The notes below the pieces were generated by a model. The model made no database searches and had not been told where the DNA came from. It saw nothing but the letters and a program-made list of their open reading frames with translations. From assembly GCA_009840575.1 (NCBI GenBank), contig VXNO01000080.1, positions 1-32,633 on the forward strand: a stretch of DNA of 32,633 nt, written 5' to 3'. This document shows, piece by piece, positions 23,260 through 32,520 of this stretch (within the stretch, counting starts at the first letter, position 1; every line of letters begins with the position of its first letter). Both the position numbers and the translations under genes were made by a program. Source of the DNA: Chloroflexota bacterium (GTDB lineage: Bacteria; Chloroflexota; Anaerolineae; Aggregatilineales; Phototrophicaceae).

Positions 23260-23930
23260 TCGCTGCCTCCTGCTTGACGTGGCGGGCGGTAATCGCGCAG
23301 ATCGATGCCGGCGCGCTCGCGGAATGTCCGCAGCAGGAAGTCGTTCTGGCGTTGTTTCTGCGCCTGATAGTCGGGCGGGTGCAGCATCTTGCCGGTCGCA
23401 TCAGCCTCATAGCCGTTTTCGCGCGCCGCCGCCTCGACCTGGGGCGACCAGTACGGGTCTTTGCCTGTGTAGACCTGGTGTGATTCCAGCACGGCGAAGA
23501 ACCAGCCAATTTCCTCGCCGCTGTATTCAAAGCGACGGTACATACCCGGCGGCAGCGAAATCATATCCCATTCATTAAGCACAAACTCGCCTTCGACCTG
23601 GTCGGGATCGTCTTCGTTGCCCCAATAGAAGATCCAAGGACCGGTCAGGATAAAAAATGATTCGACGTAATCGTGTGTATGCCAGGCGGGACCACAACCT
23701 GGCGGTGCCCAAGCCATGCCGATCTGGTAACGGTGCGGCTCGGTGATGGCGCGCTGGATGCTGTAGTCGGGGTTTTCCGCGGCGGTATCGCCAATCACGG
23801 CGTAATTCATGCGCATGTGCCCGGGCAACATGCTGTCGATGAACATGATGGGGATGCCCTTGTGCTTCAGTTCATCAAAGCGCATGATGCGCGCCGCCAT
23901 GCTTGCTTGCGTTTGCCGGGGATGGTCCAT
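23256..23930 (-). CDS. Cupin-domain protein
   Basis: A 224-residue protein with one cupin barrel. Motif 1 is GPAWHTHDYVESFFILTG, with His84, His86 and Glu90 as metal ligands; a YRRFEYSG segment follows in the motif 2 region. The ~50-residue C-terminal extension is charged and Gln/Arg-rich. I start at ATG 23930, after GAAAGGGCAGG, because a GTG at 23963 would lie at or before the likely transcription start. It is the first gene of the operon with the MetE-like and HisD-like genes, coupled by ATGA. Cupins bind a metal and act as isomerases, lyases or dioxygenases; the reaction here is open. Confidence 0.85.
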   Translation of the reverse strand: MDHPRQTQASMAARIMRFDELKHKGIPIMFIDSMLPGHMRMNYAVIGDTAAENPDYSIQRAITEPHRYQIGMAWAPPGCGPAWHTHDYVESFFILTGPWIFYWGNEDDPDQVEGEFVLNEWDMISLPPGMYRRFEYSGEEIGWFFAVLESHQVYTGKDPYWSPQVEAAARENGYEADATGKMLHPPDYQAQKQRQNDFLLRTFRERAGIDLRDYRPPRQAGGSE

Positions 23931-23965
23931 ACGCCCTGCCCTTTCTGCCTTTGTCACTGGCACAA

Positions 23966-23994
23966 AGGCTACAGATTCGTCGCGCGATTGTCAA
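23966..23994 (-). promoter_or_regulatory. Promoter of the cupin/MetE-like/HisD-like operon
   Basis: On the minus strand TTGACA (23994-23989) and TAGCCT (23971-23966) are 17 bp apart. The predicted start near 23958 favours the ATG at 23930. The -35 is perfect, the -10 weak. Confidence 0.55.
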
Positions 23995-24008
23995 TTGACG
24001 GGCTTGTT

Positions 24009-25346
24009 TCATATCGCCCTCGTATCAATATCCCACAGCAGCATGCACTCGCCGATGAGCATCAAGGAGCCAGCCAGCAAGATTGTGCCGCTTGTGCCGC
24101 TCCTGTTGCGCGCCAGGGCAAAGGCAGCGGGCAGGTTATCGGCATATCGCGCATCATCACAAACTCTCCGCGCGGCTCGCAGGGCATCGGCTCGGCTGGG
24201 GAAGCGCGTGCTGGGGTTGATGTTGGTCTCGGTGATGATCAGCGCGTCGCTGACAGCCGCCATCTCTCGATAGACCTGGCTGTAGTCGCGGTCGCGCGGG
24301 ACGCCCACGATAGCTACAACCGGCGTGGCCAGCCTGCCCAGGCTCTGCACGAAAGAACGCGCCGAGGCCGGGGTGATTGCCCCGTCAATCACGATGCGCG
24401 GCGACGTTTCCAACTGCTGCGCGCGCCCCTGCCACTGCACCGCCGCCAGCCCCTGGCGCAAGGCAGTTTCATGCAGCCCAAACTGCTCGGCGGCGCAGAT
24501 AGCTAAAGTGGCATTTGCCAATTGATAACGCCCCAGCAGCGGCAGGAAAAGCTCGCCATAAGCGGGCAGGCGCATGATTTGCCCATCGGCGCGGCGACAG
24601 ACAAAGGCAGCCAATTCGTCATCGCGCAAGATGTCCAGGCGGGCATGTTGCCGGGCAGCTTCTTTGCCTAGCTGCGCGGCGGCGGCGTCTGCTTGCGGCA
24701 GGCTGATTGCAGTGCCATTCGCTTTGATGATGCCGGCTTTGTGCCAGGCGATGCGCGCCAAACTCGCGCCCAGCAGCGCCGTATGTTCCAGCATGATAGG
24801 CGTGAAGAGCGCCAGCTTATTCGGCACGATGGCAATATCGTCAAACCGTCCGCCGCGTCCGACTTCCAGCGCCGCTACATCAACGCGCTCTTCGTCGAAA
24901 TAACGCAGGGCAATCGCCAGGAAGATGCCTTGCGGGCTGAGGTATCGCCCCGCGCCCAGCCCGGCGATTTCGGCATCGATATCGGGCTGCAGTGCGCGCA
25001 GGATGCGCAGAAAATCCTGGCTGGGGATCATGCGCCCGTCCACACGGATGCGCTCGTTCCAATGCACCAGGTGCGGGCTGGTGATCGTGCCGACGCGCAA
25101 GCCCATGGCGCTCAAGAGCTTGGCGGTGATGGCGGAAACGCTACCTTTGCCGCGGCTGCCCGTTATGACGATGTAGTCGCGTGGCTGTTTCGGCAGGCTC
25201 GCCCTTGCCAGCAGCCGGCGCGTGGGACTGGTATCGCGTGTATACTCATCGAGTCCGCGCAGGGTATTGTCCAGGCGGCGGCGCGTCTGAAAAATGTAGC
25301 GAATAGCCGCTGGCATGCTGTTGATCATGGGCGCGATTTCTATCAT
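24009..25346 (-). CDS. FolC/Mur-ligase-family protein
   Basis: The 445-residue protein has the folylpolyglutamate synthase plan. An N-terminal ATP loop reads GSRGKGS at 63-69 (canonical GTNGKGS; Asn replaced by Arg). TSPHLVHWNERIRVDG and EHTALLGASLARIAWHKAGIIK follow, where folC usually has DH...IA.EKAGI.K. A C-terminal Mur-ligase-like domain contains VIDGAITPASARSFVQSLGRL. It should ligate an amino acid, typically glutamate, to an acid acceptor; folate is the best guess, but the changed residues leave room for another acceptor. ATG 25346 is chosen, with GTG 25352 as an alternative. A long open frame continuing upstream overlaps the flippase gene and is not coding. It is divergent from the flippase, with about 50 bp between starts. 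Confidence 0.82.
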   Translation of the reverse strand: MIEIAPMINSMPAAIRYIFQTRRRLDNTLRGLDEYTRDTSPTRRLLARASLPKQPRDYIVITGSRGKGSVSAITAKLLSAMGLRVGTITSPHLVHWNERIRVDGRMIPSQDFLRILRALQPDIDAEIAGLGAGRYLSPQGIFLAIALRYFDEERVDVAALEVGRGGRFDDIAIVPNKLALFTPIMLEHTALLGASLARIAWHKAGIIKANGTAISLPQADAAAAQLGKEAARQHARLDILRDDELAAFVCRRADGQIMRLPAYGELFLPLLGRYQLANATLAICAAEQFGLHETALRQGLAAVQWQGRAQQLETSPRIVIDGAITPASARSFVQSLGRLATPVVAIVGVPRDRDYSQVYREMAAVSDALIITETNINPSTRFPSRADALRAARRVCDDARYADNLPAAFALARNRSGTSGTILLAGSLMLIGECMLLWDIDTRAI

Positions 25347-25394
25347 TGGCACATGGAGTAATCCTGCCCGCTGCAAGTGGATTTGGCAAGGCAA

Positions 25395-26927
25395 ATGGCA
25401 TCCAAGACAACCGGAGCGGCTGGCACAACCTCGTTGAGCGGAAGCGATGCCCGGCGCGCCGCCCGCAACATCAGCGCCTTGATGGTTGCCAGCGTCATCA
25501 GCAAAGGCGCGCTCTTCGGCTGGCAATTGCTGCTCTCGTTGTGGCTGGGACCAGGCGAATACGGCATTTATGGCACGATCGGCGGATTGATGGCGAGTGC
25601 GGCTGCGCTGGCCAGCTTCAGCATGGGTTTGATCGTCATCCGCGATGTCGCGCGCGCGCCAGAGAAAGCCGGCAACTACTGGACGGCAATGCTCTTCGCG
25701 CAGACCTTGTTGGCGCTGCTGGCTTATGTAGGCATGAACAGCCTGTCGCTGGGCTACAGCGAGGCTCTGCGCGCCTTCGCGGCTCTGGCGGGGCTTAACC
25801 TCTTCGTCGATATCTTCGGCAATATGGCTTATGACCTGCTGCTCGCGCGCGAACGCATGGTGATGACATCGACAGTCGAAATCACGCATATTTTCCTGCG
25901 CATCGGCTTGGCGCTGCTGGCTTTGTCGCTGGGCTGGGGCTTGCTGGGCGTGTATGCAGCCGCGCTTGTTTCGGGCATTTTGCGCTCGCTGGTTCTGGTG
26001 AGCTTGAATATACGCGACGGCATCAAGCCGCAATTCCCCCTGGATCGCGCTCTCGCCCGCCGGCTGTTGATCAACAGCGCGCCTTTGGCTCTGTCCGCGC
26101 TGCTAACCCTTGTATATCAACATGCTGACAAGCTGCTAACGACCGGCATCCTGGGCGAAGAAATCACCGGCTACCTGGTTGTCGCCTTCGTCATCAACTA
26201 TGGCGTGATTGAGCTAATCAGCAGCTCGGTCTTGGTGGCGGCTTATCCCTTGCTTGCGCGCTATTATGAATCTGGCCGTAACCCCATTTTCGGATTTCTA
26301 ATCGGCAAATTGGCGCTGTATATGCTGCTAGTTGGGCTGCCAGTGGCATTAAGCATCAGCATCTTGGCTGAGGCTATCATCCTGCCGCTGCTGGGTGAGA
26401 CCTATGCGCCATCGGCGGGTATCCTGCGTCTGCTGATTTGGTTCACCGCCATCACCATGTTCGGCAATGTCTTCAGCAAGGCGCTGCTCATCCAAAATCG
26501 TCAAAGGCTGCTGCTGGCGATTCGCGCTTGTGGCTTGGCGGTGAATATCGCGCTGACCCTGCTGCTGCTCTTCCGTTGGGGCGATGCGCGCGGCGCGGTG
26601 CTCGCGTCAATCGTCGGCGAGCTGCTGATCGTGGCGCTGTTGCTGGCGAGCTTCTGCGCTTTGGGCTGGCGGGCGCGGGCATTGGCTGGCGTGGCTGCGC
26701 GGCTGCTGCTGATCTGCCTGCCGACCGCGCTGGTCATGCTGGCGCTGCGCGAGGCATTCATTTTGCTGCCGGTCTTGGGCGGGCTGGGCGTCTATATGGG
26801 CGGTGTCTTGGCCTTGCGCGTGCTGGGCGCGGAGGACTGGGACCTGCTCTACCGGCTCTTGACAGCGCTGCCGGGCGGCTCACAACTGGGGCGCATCTGG
26901 AAGCGCGATATACAGATGAGTTGGTGA
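25395..26927 (+). CDS. Wzx-like polysaccharide flippase (MATE/MVF-type, O-antigen transporter)
   Basis: The 510-residue integral membrane protein has about 12-14 hydrophobic helices spread over its length. The opening ALMVASVISKGALFGWQLLL, then LGPGEYGIYGTIGGLMA, is the usual first-two-helices signature of polysaccharide biosynthesis flippases, and HADKLLTTGILGEEITGYLVV matches their middle helix. Such proteins move lipid-linked sugars across the membrane. The start is ATG 25395; GTG 25377 is possible. The gene is followed 7 bp later by a glycosyltransferase, so the pair looks like part of an exopolysaccharide or lipid-linked glycan pathway, although no polymerase is seen here. Confidence 0.87.
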   Translation: MASKTTGAAGTTSLSGSDARRAARNISALMVASVISKGALFGWQLLLSLWLGPGEYGIYGTIGGLMASAAALASFSMGLIVIRDVARAPEKAGNYWTAMLFAQTLLALLAYVGMNSLSLGYSEALRAFAALAGLNLFVDIFGNMAYDLLLARERMVMTSTVEITHIFLRIGLALLALSLGWGLLGVYAAALVSGILRSLVLVSLNIRDGIKPQFPLDRALARRLLINSAPLALSALLTLVYQHADKLLTTGILGEEITGYLVVAFVINYGVIELISSSVLVAAYPLLARYYESGRNPIFGFLIGKLALYMLLVGLPVALSISILAEAIILPLLGETYAPSAGILRLLIWFTAITMFGNVFSKALLIQNRQRLLLAIRACGLAVNIALTLLLLFRWGDARGAVLASIVGELLIVALLLASFCALGWRARALAGVAARLLLICLPTALVMLALREAFILLPVLGGLGVYMGGVLALRVLGAEDWDLLYRLLTALPGGSQLGRIWKRDIQMSW

Positions 26928-26934
26928 GCGGCGC

Positions 26935-28149
26935 ATGCACATCTTGCAGCTCACGCCCTATTATGCGCCAGCTTATGCCTTTGGCGGCGTCGTGCGCGCG
27001 GTCGAGGGGTTGGCTGGAGCGCTGGCGGCGCGCGGGCATCGCATCACCATCTTGACCACCGACGCCTTGGACCAAGGGCGGCGCTTTGCTGGACCCCTGG
27101 AAGAAACCCATGGCGACATCCGCATCGTCCGCTGCCGCAATGCTTCGGTCTGGCTGCGCGGCAGGCTGAACCTGTCGACGCCGCGGGGTTTGCGCGGGGC
27201 AGCCAAAACCATCCTGCCCGATGTCGATCTGCTGCACCTGCATGAGCTGCGCACAGCGGAGAACCTGCTGGTAGCGCCGGTTGCGGCGGAGCTGCGCGTG
27301 CCGATTGCGCTATCGCCGCATGGCACACTCAACCTCAACACGGGGCGGAGTCGCTTGAAGAGGGGCTGGGATGGGCTGTTGAGCCGACGTTTGCTGCCGC
27401 GTATCAACCACATCATCGCCTTGACAGAAACTGAACAGCGCGAAGCCGAGCGGCTTTGGGCAAGGCTGGGCGCATCCCGCCCGCCCGCCAGCAGCGTGAT
27501 TCCTAATGGCGTGAACCTGCGCGAATTCGCATCCACCCCGGCTGCGGCGGATTTCCGCGCCCGCTTTGGCTTGGGCACTGCGCCGACCGTGTTGTACCTG
27601 GGGCGCTTGCAGGCGCGCAAAGGCGTCGATGTGCTGCTGCGGGCTTTCCTGGCGGCGGATGTGGTGGATAGCCGCTTGCTGATTGCGGGTCCCGACGAAG
27701 GCATGCTGCGGACACTGCGCAGGCTGGCGGCGGGGGATAAACGGATTGTCTTCGCGGGATACCTGGATGCTTCCGAAAGGTTGAGCGCGTTGGGCGCGGC
27801 GGATGTCTTTGCCTTGCCAGCCATCGGCGAGGGGCAGTCGATCGCCGTGCTCGAGGCGCTGGCGGCCGGCTTGCCAGTCGCGCTTTCGCCGGGCTGCAAC
27901 ATGAACGAGGTCGCGGTGGCGGAGGCGGGCTTCGTTACACAGGCGACTGTGGCGGCTTTCGCGGACAAGCTGCGCGTGCTGCTGCGTGATGAGTTGCTAC
28001 GGCAGCAAATGGGCGCGGCGGCTCGGCAACTTGCGCGGGAGCGATATAGCTGGGCGCGGGTTGCGGCGGAGCTGGAGCGCGTGTATATGGATTTGGGGCT
28101 AGGAAGCACTGGCGGACTCCAAGCACGCCTAGGAGCGGGGCGAAAGTAA
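26935..28149 (+). CDS. Glycosyltransferase family 4 protein
   Basis: The 404-residue GT-B enzyme has an N-terminal acceptor-side domain beginning MHILQLTPYYAPAYAFGGVVRAVEGLAGALAARGH and an N-terminal-half LSPHGTLN. The C-terminal donor-side domain carries IPNGVNLREF, LYLGRLQARKGVDVLLRAF and GEGQSIAVLEALAAGLPV, whose paired glutamates (E-x7-E) are the GT4 catalytic/donor motif. It transfers a sugar from a nucleotide-sugar, probably to a lipid-linked or exported glycan, given the adjacent flippase. It has no signal peptide and is likely a peripheral cytoplasmic enzyme. ATG 26935 lies 7 bp after the flippase stop, indicating one operon. Confidence 0.9.
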   Translation: MHILQLTPYYAPAYAFGGVVRAVEGLAGALAARGHRITILTTDALDQGRRFAGPLEETHGDIRIVRCRNASVWLRGRLNLSTPRGLRGAAKTILPDVDLLHLHELRTAENLLVAPVAAELRVPIALSPHGTLNLNTGRSRLKRGWDGLLSRRLLPRINHIIALTETEQREAERLWARLGASRPPASSVIPNGVNLREFASTPAAADFRARFGLGTAPTVLYLGRLQARKGVDVLLRAFLAADVVDSRLLIAGPDEGMLRTLRRLAAGDKRIVFAGYLDASERLSALGAADVFALPAIGEGQSIAVLEALAAGLPVALSPGCNMNEVAVAEAGFVTQATVAAFADKLRVLLRDELLRQQMGAAARQLARERYSWARVAAELERVYMDLGLGSTGGLQARLGAGRK

Positions 28150-28321
28150 GCGATTGCTTCATTTCTGCGCGCAGTTTATTGATTGAGACTTGCCACCCTG
28201 CCGACATTTACATTTCTCTTACACACAGCCACTATCACCCCTCGAACAGGCTAGCGCGGTTTTCGGCTGATAGTAAAATAGCCTGGTAGCGTGCCTGCCA
28301 GCCCGCTGATTGAGGACAGCT

Positions 28322-30925
28322 ATGATCCAATTCGATCGCTTCACCGAACGCGCCCAGGATGCCGCTACCCGCGCCTATGAGATCCTGCATCGCTACAACC
28401 ACACTCAGGTCGATACTGAACACCTCTTGCTCGCCCTCTTGGAACAGACCGATGGCTTGGTGCCACATATCCTCGAGCTGATGAGCATTGATGCCAGCGG
28501 GCTGCGCTCGCGCGTGGACGATATCTTGCGACAAAGCCCGCGCACCGCCACTATCTACGGTCAAGGCACGAATCAAGTCTTCATCACGCCGCGCTTAAAA
28601 AGCGCCATCGACCGCGCCAACGAAGAAGCCAACCGCCTGCGCGACCAATACATCAGCACCGAGCATATCTTCCTCGCCCTGCTTGGCGAACGCAACACCG
28701 CCATCGCCAGGGCGCTTGCCGAATACAAGATCACTCGCGATCGCGTCGCCGATGTTGTCAAGGACATCCGTGGCGGGCAGCGCGTCACCGACCCGCAAGC
28801 CGAAAGCCGCTATCGCACTTTGGAGAAGTACAGCGCCGACCTGACTCGCCTGGCGCAGGAAGGCAAGCTCGACCCGGTTATCGGGCGGGATGCCGAGATT
28901 CTGCGCGTCACCCAAGTGCTCAGCCGGCGCACGAAGAACAATCCGGTCTTGATCGGTCAGGCGGGCGTCGGCAAGACGGCTATCGTCGAGGGCTTGGCGC
29001 AAAAGATTGCCAGCAACGATGTGCCCGACCTGCTGCTGGGCAAGCGTGTGCTCAGCCTCGACCTCAGCGCTATGCTGGCGGGCAGCCGCTTCCGTGGCGA
29101 ATTTGAAGAACGATTAAAAAGCACAATCGAAGAGATTCAGCGCTCGCAAGGCGAGATCATCCTCTTCATTGACGAGTTGCACCAGGTGGTTGGCGCGGGC
29201 GCGGCCAGCGGCGCAATGGATGCGGGCAATATGATGAAGCCGGCTTTGGCTCGTGGTGAGCTACAGACCGTCGGCGCGACCACCATGGACGAATATCGCC
29301 AGCACATTGAAAAAGACAGCGCGCTTGATCGCCGGTTCGCGCCTATTTTTGTGGAAGAGCCGAATGTCGACGACACCATCGACATGCTCTATGGCTTGCG
29401 CGACCGCTACGAGGCGCATCATAACGTCAATATCGCCGATGATGCCATCGAAGCCGCCGCCCGTTTGTCCGCCCGCTACTTGACCGAGCGCAAGCTGCCC
29501 GACAAAGCCATCGACCTCCTGGACGAAGCCGCCGCCAAGCTGCGCGTCGCGCTCTTCTCCATGCCGTCTTACCTCAAAGACATGCGCGGGATCATCGAAC
29601 AACTGGCAATGGAAGAGCAGGCCGCCGGCTTGTCAAGAGATTATGAACGCGCCGCTGATTGCAAAATGCAGCGCATCCAGTTGGAAGAACGATACGACCT
29701 CGCCCACCACGCCTGGCGGCAAGAAAACACCCTGGACGAATTGGTAACCGCCGACAATATCGCCCAGGTGGTCGAGCAGTGGACGGGCATCCCCGTGCAG
29801 AATATGCTGGAAACGGAATCGGAAAAGCTGCTGCGCATGGAAGAAGCCATCAGCGGGCGCGTCATCGGGCAAACGAAAGCGATCGTTGCGCTCGCGGATG
29901 CCATCCGCCGGGCGCGCAGCGGCTTAAAAGACCCCAAGCGCCCCATCGGCTCCTTCATCTTCCTCGGCTCCAGTGGCGTCGGCAAAACGGAATTGGCCAA
30001 GGCGCTGGCGGAGTTTATGTTCGACGACGAAGACAACCTGGTGCGCGTCGATATGAGCGAATACCGCGAGAAGCACACCGTCAGCCGCCTGTTTGGCGCG
30101 CCGCCAGGCTATGTTGGCTATGAAGCTGGCGGGCAACTGACCGAAGCCGTCCGTCGCCGCCCTTACCGAGTCATCCTCTTTGACGAAATAGAAAAAGCCC
30201 ACCCGGATGTGTGGAGCGCGCTGCTGCAAGTGCTGGAAGACGGGCGCATGACCGATGGGCAAGGGCACATCGTCGACTTCCGCAACACAGTCCTGATTAT
30301 GACCAGCAACCTGGGCACCGAGTTCGCCAGGCGCGGCGGCGCTTTGGGTTTCTTGCCACACGATGATGACGCTGTCGCCGACCATCAGCAGATCGAGCGA
30401 GCCATGCGCGATACCTTCCGCCCCGAGTTCCTCAACCGCATCGACGAAGTCATCATCTTCGAGCCGCTCACGCTCGAAGATGTCGAGCAGATGGTTGATT
30501 TGCAGCTGCGCGAATTAGCGGAGCGCATGGACGAATCCAGCCTGGCTATTCACCTGACCGAGTCGGCGCGCAACTGGCTGGCGCGGCAGGGCTACGACCC
30601 GCAATTTGGCGCGAGACCGCTGCGCCGAGCCATCCAGCGACATATCGAAAATCCGCTGAGCATCCACCTGCTGAAAGGCGACTTCCACGCTGGCGACCTG
30701 GTTGTCATAGACGCGAGCGAAGGCGGATTGACTTTCACCCGCCATGCCGACCAATCCAGCGATTTTAGCGCGCCAGCCAGCGGCACAGACGAATACTACG
30801 CGGAGAAGTACCCGCAAGGCGACCATTATCAAGCCAGCTACGAAGAAGAAGACTTCGCCGACTTCCTCTCGCGCACCGAGGGCGATGATGAAATTGACCT
30901 CTATACTGCGCCGCCACAGGTATGA
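28322..30925 (+). CDS. clpC: ClpC-type AAA+ unfoldase
   Basis: The 867-residue HSP100 protein unfolds substrates for ClpP. It has two N-terminal Clp_N repeats (~1-145), an AAA module with GQAGVGKT at 212-219 and FIDELH at 282-287, and a short middle domain (~410-460) typical of ClpC rather than the long ClpB coil. The second AAA module has GSSGVGKT at 549-556, pore loop [11 protein letters not shown] and DE at 621-622. The loop ALGF (674-677) sits where ClpC carries its xGF ClpP-docking tripeptide, so ClpP partnership is expected. The last ~50 residues are acidic and tyrosine-rich, which is unusual. ATG 28322 has GAGG just upstream. The region 28150-28321 has no gene; it contains a weak TAAAAT (28274-28279). 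Confidence 0.95.
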   Translation: MIQFDRFTERAQDAATRAYEILHRYNHTQVDTEHLLLALLEQTDGLVPHILELMSIDASGLRSRVDDILRQSPRTATIYGQGTNQVFITPRLKSAIDRANEEANRLRDQYISTEHIFLALLGERNTAIARALAEYKITRDRVADVVKDIRGGQRVTDPQAESRYRTLEKYSADLTRLAQEGKLDPVIGRDAEILRVTQVLSRRTKNNPVLIGQAGVGKTAIVEGLAQKIASNDVPDLLLGKRVLSLDLSAMLAGSRFRGEFEERLKSTIEEIQRSQGEIILFIDELHQVVGAGAASGAMDAGNMMKPALARGELQTVGATTMDEYRQHIEKDSALDRRFAPIFVEEPNVDDTIDMLYGLRDRYEAHHNVNIADDAIEAAARLSARYLTERKLPDKAIDLLDEAAAKLRVALFSMPSYLKDMRGIIEQLAMEEQAAGLSRDYERAADCKMQRIQLEERYDLAHHAWRQENTLDELVTADNIAQVVEQWTGIPVQNMLETESEKLLRMEEAISGRVIGQTKAIVALADAIRRARSGLKDPKRPIGSFIFLGSSGVGKTELAKALAEFMFDDEDNLVRVDMSEYREKHTVSRLFGAPPGYVGYEAGGQLTEAVRRRPYRVILFDEIEKAHPDVWSALLQVLEDGRMTDGQGHIVDFRNTVLIMTSNLGTEFARRGGALGFLPHDDDAVADHQQIERAMRDTFRPEFLNRIDEVIIFEPLTLEDVEQMVDLQLRELAERMDESSLAIHLTESARNWLARQGYDPQFGARPLRRAIQRHIENPLSIHLLKGDFHAGDLVVIDASEGGLTFTRHADQSSDFSAPASGTDEYYAEKYPQGDHYQASYEEEDFADFLSRTEGDDEIDLYTAPPQV

Positions 30926-30970
30926 AGGGCTACCGCTGCATTCATGCGGACAAGCCGCGCGAATTGTCCT

Positions 30971-30999
30971 TTGACTATGCCAGCCGCCATCGCTATAAT
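30971..30999 (+). promoter_or_regulatory. Strong promoter of the rpsA-like gene
   Basis: TTGACT (30971-30976) and a perfect TATAAT (30994-30999) are separated by exactly 17 bp, 35 bp before the ATG. This is the best promoter in the window and separates the S1 gene from clpC. Confidence 0.8.
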
Positions 31000-31034
31000 C
31001 AGTCGCAAGACCTTAGCAAAACACGGACATAGCC

Positions 31035-32396
31035 ATGAGCGACCACGAACGCGACACGCGCGAAGCGACCACCACCGAAGCCCCTGCGCCTGTCGAGTTG
31101 CCGCCAGCCGAGACAAACGCGCCAAGCGAAACGCCAAGCCAGGAAACGGTTGCCGCCGGGGCGGATTTGGGCGCGGCGGATAGTCCGCCCACATCTGAGG
31201 CAAGCCAGCAACCAGCAGAGCCTGCCGCTGAAACCAGCGAGCCAGCCAAAGCCGACCCCGAGCCAGAGCCAGCCAAAGCGCAGCCGAAATACCAGCGCGG
31301 GCAAGTCTATCAAGGCAAGATCACCGAGACTTCGCCGACGGCTGTATTGGTCGATCTGGGCGAAGGCGACATCGGCGTCGTGCCCGGGCGCGAGTTGGAG
31401 CTGATGACCAAACGGATGCTCGAGTCGCTGGTCCTTGGCGCGGAAGTCGATGTCTATGTGGTCAACCCGCGCAACCATCGCGGTAAGATGGTGCTGTCCA
31501 TCAACCATGCTATGGAAGAGATGGACTGGCGCAATGCCGAAGAATTCGCCAAGTCCAAAGCCGTCTACGAAGCGTTGATCGGCGGCTACAACAAGGGCGG
31601 GTTAATTGTGCGCTTTGGACGGCTGCGCGGCTTCGTGCCACAAAGCCAGCTATCCGAGAGTCGCGCGCGCCAGATCAGCGGCAGCACGCCCGAAGAACGC
31701 TATGGACCCATGGTCAACCAGCCCATCGGCGTCAAGGTCATGGAAGTCGACCGCCACCGCAACCGGCTGATTTTGTCCGAGCGCGCCGCCACCCGTGAAG
31801 TCCGCGTCAAGCGCAAAGAGTCGCTGATTGCCGAACTGACAGTCGGAGAAATCCGCAAAGGCACGGTGGTCAGCCTGGAGAACTTTGGCGCGTTCGTCGA
31901 TATTGGCGGCGGCGAGGGCTTGGTGCATGTGTCCGAGCTGGCTTGGGGGCATGTAACCCACCCGCGGCAGGTGCTCAGCCTGGGCGAAGAAGTCGAGGTT
32001 GAGGTCATCAGCGTCAACCCGGAAGCGAATCGCATTGGGCTTAGCCGCCGGCGCGTGCTGGGCGACCCCTGGGACGAGATCGCCACATCCCTGCGGCGCG
32101 GGCAACTGGCGCGCGCGACAGTGACCAAGCTGACGAAGTTCGGCGCTTTTGCCCGCCTGAACGATTATGAGGCGGTCGAAGGCTTGATCCACATCTCCGA
32201 GTTGTCAGCGGAGCGCGTCGAACACCCGCGCGAGGTGGTCAAACGCGGGCAAGAATTGGCGCTGCGCATCATCAAAATCGATATCAAAGAGCGCCGCCTC
32301 GGGCTGAGCTTGAAGTCGGTCAATTCTACAGAATACCTGGATCTCGACTGGGAGATGGCGATTCAAGAGTCGGCGACACTGCCAAGCAGCGAATAA
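31035..32396 (+). CDS. rpsA: S1 RNA-binding protein, ribosomal protein S1-like
   Basis: The 453-residue protein opens with ~85 residues rich in Ala, Pro and Glu (disordered leader). Four S1 beta-barrel domains follow at about 85-158, 168-250, 265-340 and 352-428. Domains 3 and 4 are the best (GTVVSLENFGAFVDIGGGEGLVHVSEL and ATVTKLTKFGAFARLND, then GLIHISEL); domain 2 is degenerate. The four-domain form is like the S1 of Gram-positive and Chloroflexota-type bacteria rather than the six-domain E. coli protein. It should help mRNA bind to the ribosome. ATG 31035 follows the strong promoter; the only SD-like bases are weak, which fits a short leader. Confidence 0.9.
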   Translation: MSDHERDTREATTTEAPAPVELPPAETNAPSETPSQETVAAGADLGAADSPPTSEASQQPAEPAAETSEPAKADPEPEPAKAQPKYQRGQVYQGKITETSPTAVLVDLGEGDIGVVPGRELELMTKRMLESLVLGAEVDVYVVNPRNHRGKMVLSINHAMEEMDWRNAEEFAKSKAVYEALIGGYNKGGLIVRFGRLRGFVPQSQLSESRARQISGSTPEERYGPMVNQPIGVKVMEVDRHRNRLILSERAATREVRVKRKESLIAELTVGEIRKGTVVSLENFGAFVDIGGGEGLVHVSELAWGHVTHPRQVLSLGEEVEVEVISVNPEANRIGLSRRRVLGDPWDEIATSLRRGQLARATVTKLTKFGAFARLNDYEAVEGLIHISELSAERVEHPREVVKRGQELALRIIKIDIKERRLGLSLKSVNSTEYLDLDWEMAIQESATLPSSE

Positions 32397-32415
32397 GCCC
32401 CATTGAGTCTATACA

Positions 32416-32467
32416 TCTACCCCCTTGGCCCCCCATATCAATGAGGGGGAAGGTTTCGCCGAGCATT
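32416..32467 (-). repeat. Composite intergenic repeat, partial copy 3 (inverted)
   Basis: The minus strand matches the right-hand end of copies 1 and 2, including the AATGCTCGGCG block and the CATTGATATGGGGG palindrome followed by a G-run and GTAGA. Adjacent bases also echo the ACTTACTTGGT segment near 18200. Only the palindrome half is present. Confidence 0.72.
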
Positions 32468-32520
32468 AATACAAGTAACACCAAGTAAGTCCTGCCAATA
32501 TAGCCCCCATCCCCCGGCCC

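Noticed and set aside
23931..23963. GTG start at 23963 for the cupin gene
   Set aside because: It would lie at or before the transcription start predicted from TTGACA-N17-TAGCCT, and the ATG at 23930 has a better ribosome-binding site.
25347..26033. N-terminal extension of the FolC-like frame up to 26033
   Set aside because: The extra ~230 residues overlap the flippase on the other strand and are Gln/Ala/Arg-rich with no fold; the Mur-ligase domain begins near 25346.
26973..28109. A 378-codon minus-strand frame opposite the glycosyltransferase
   Set aside because: Ser/Arg/Ala-biased sequence typical of antisense frames in GC-rich DNA, no motif.
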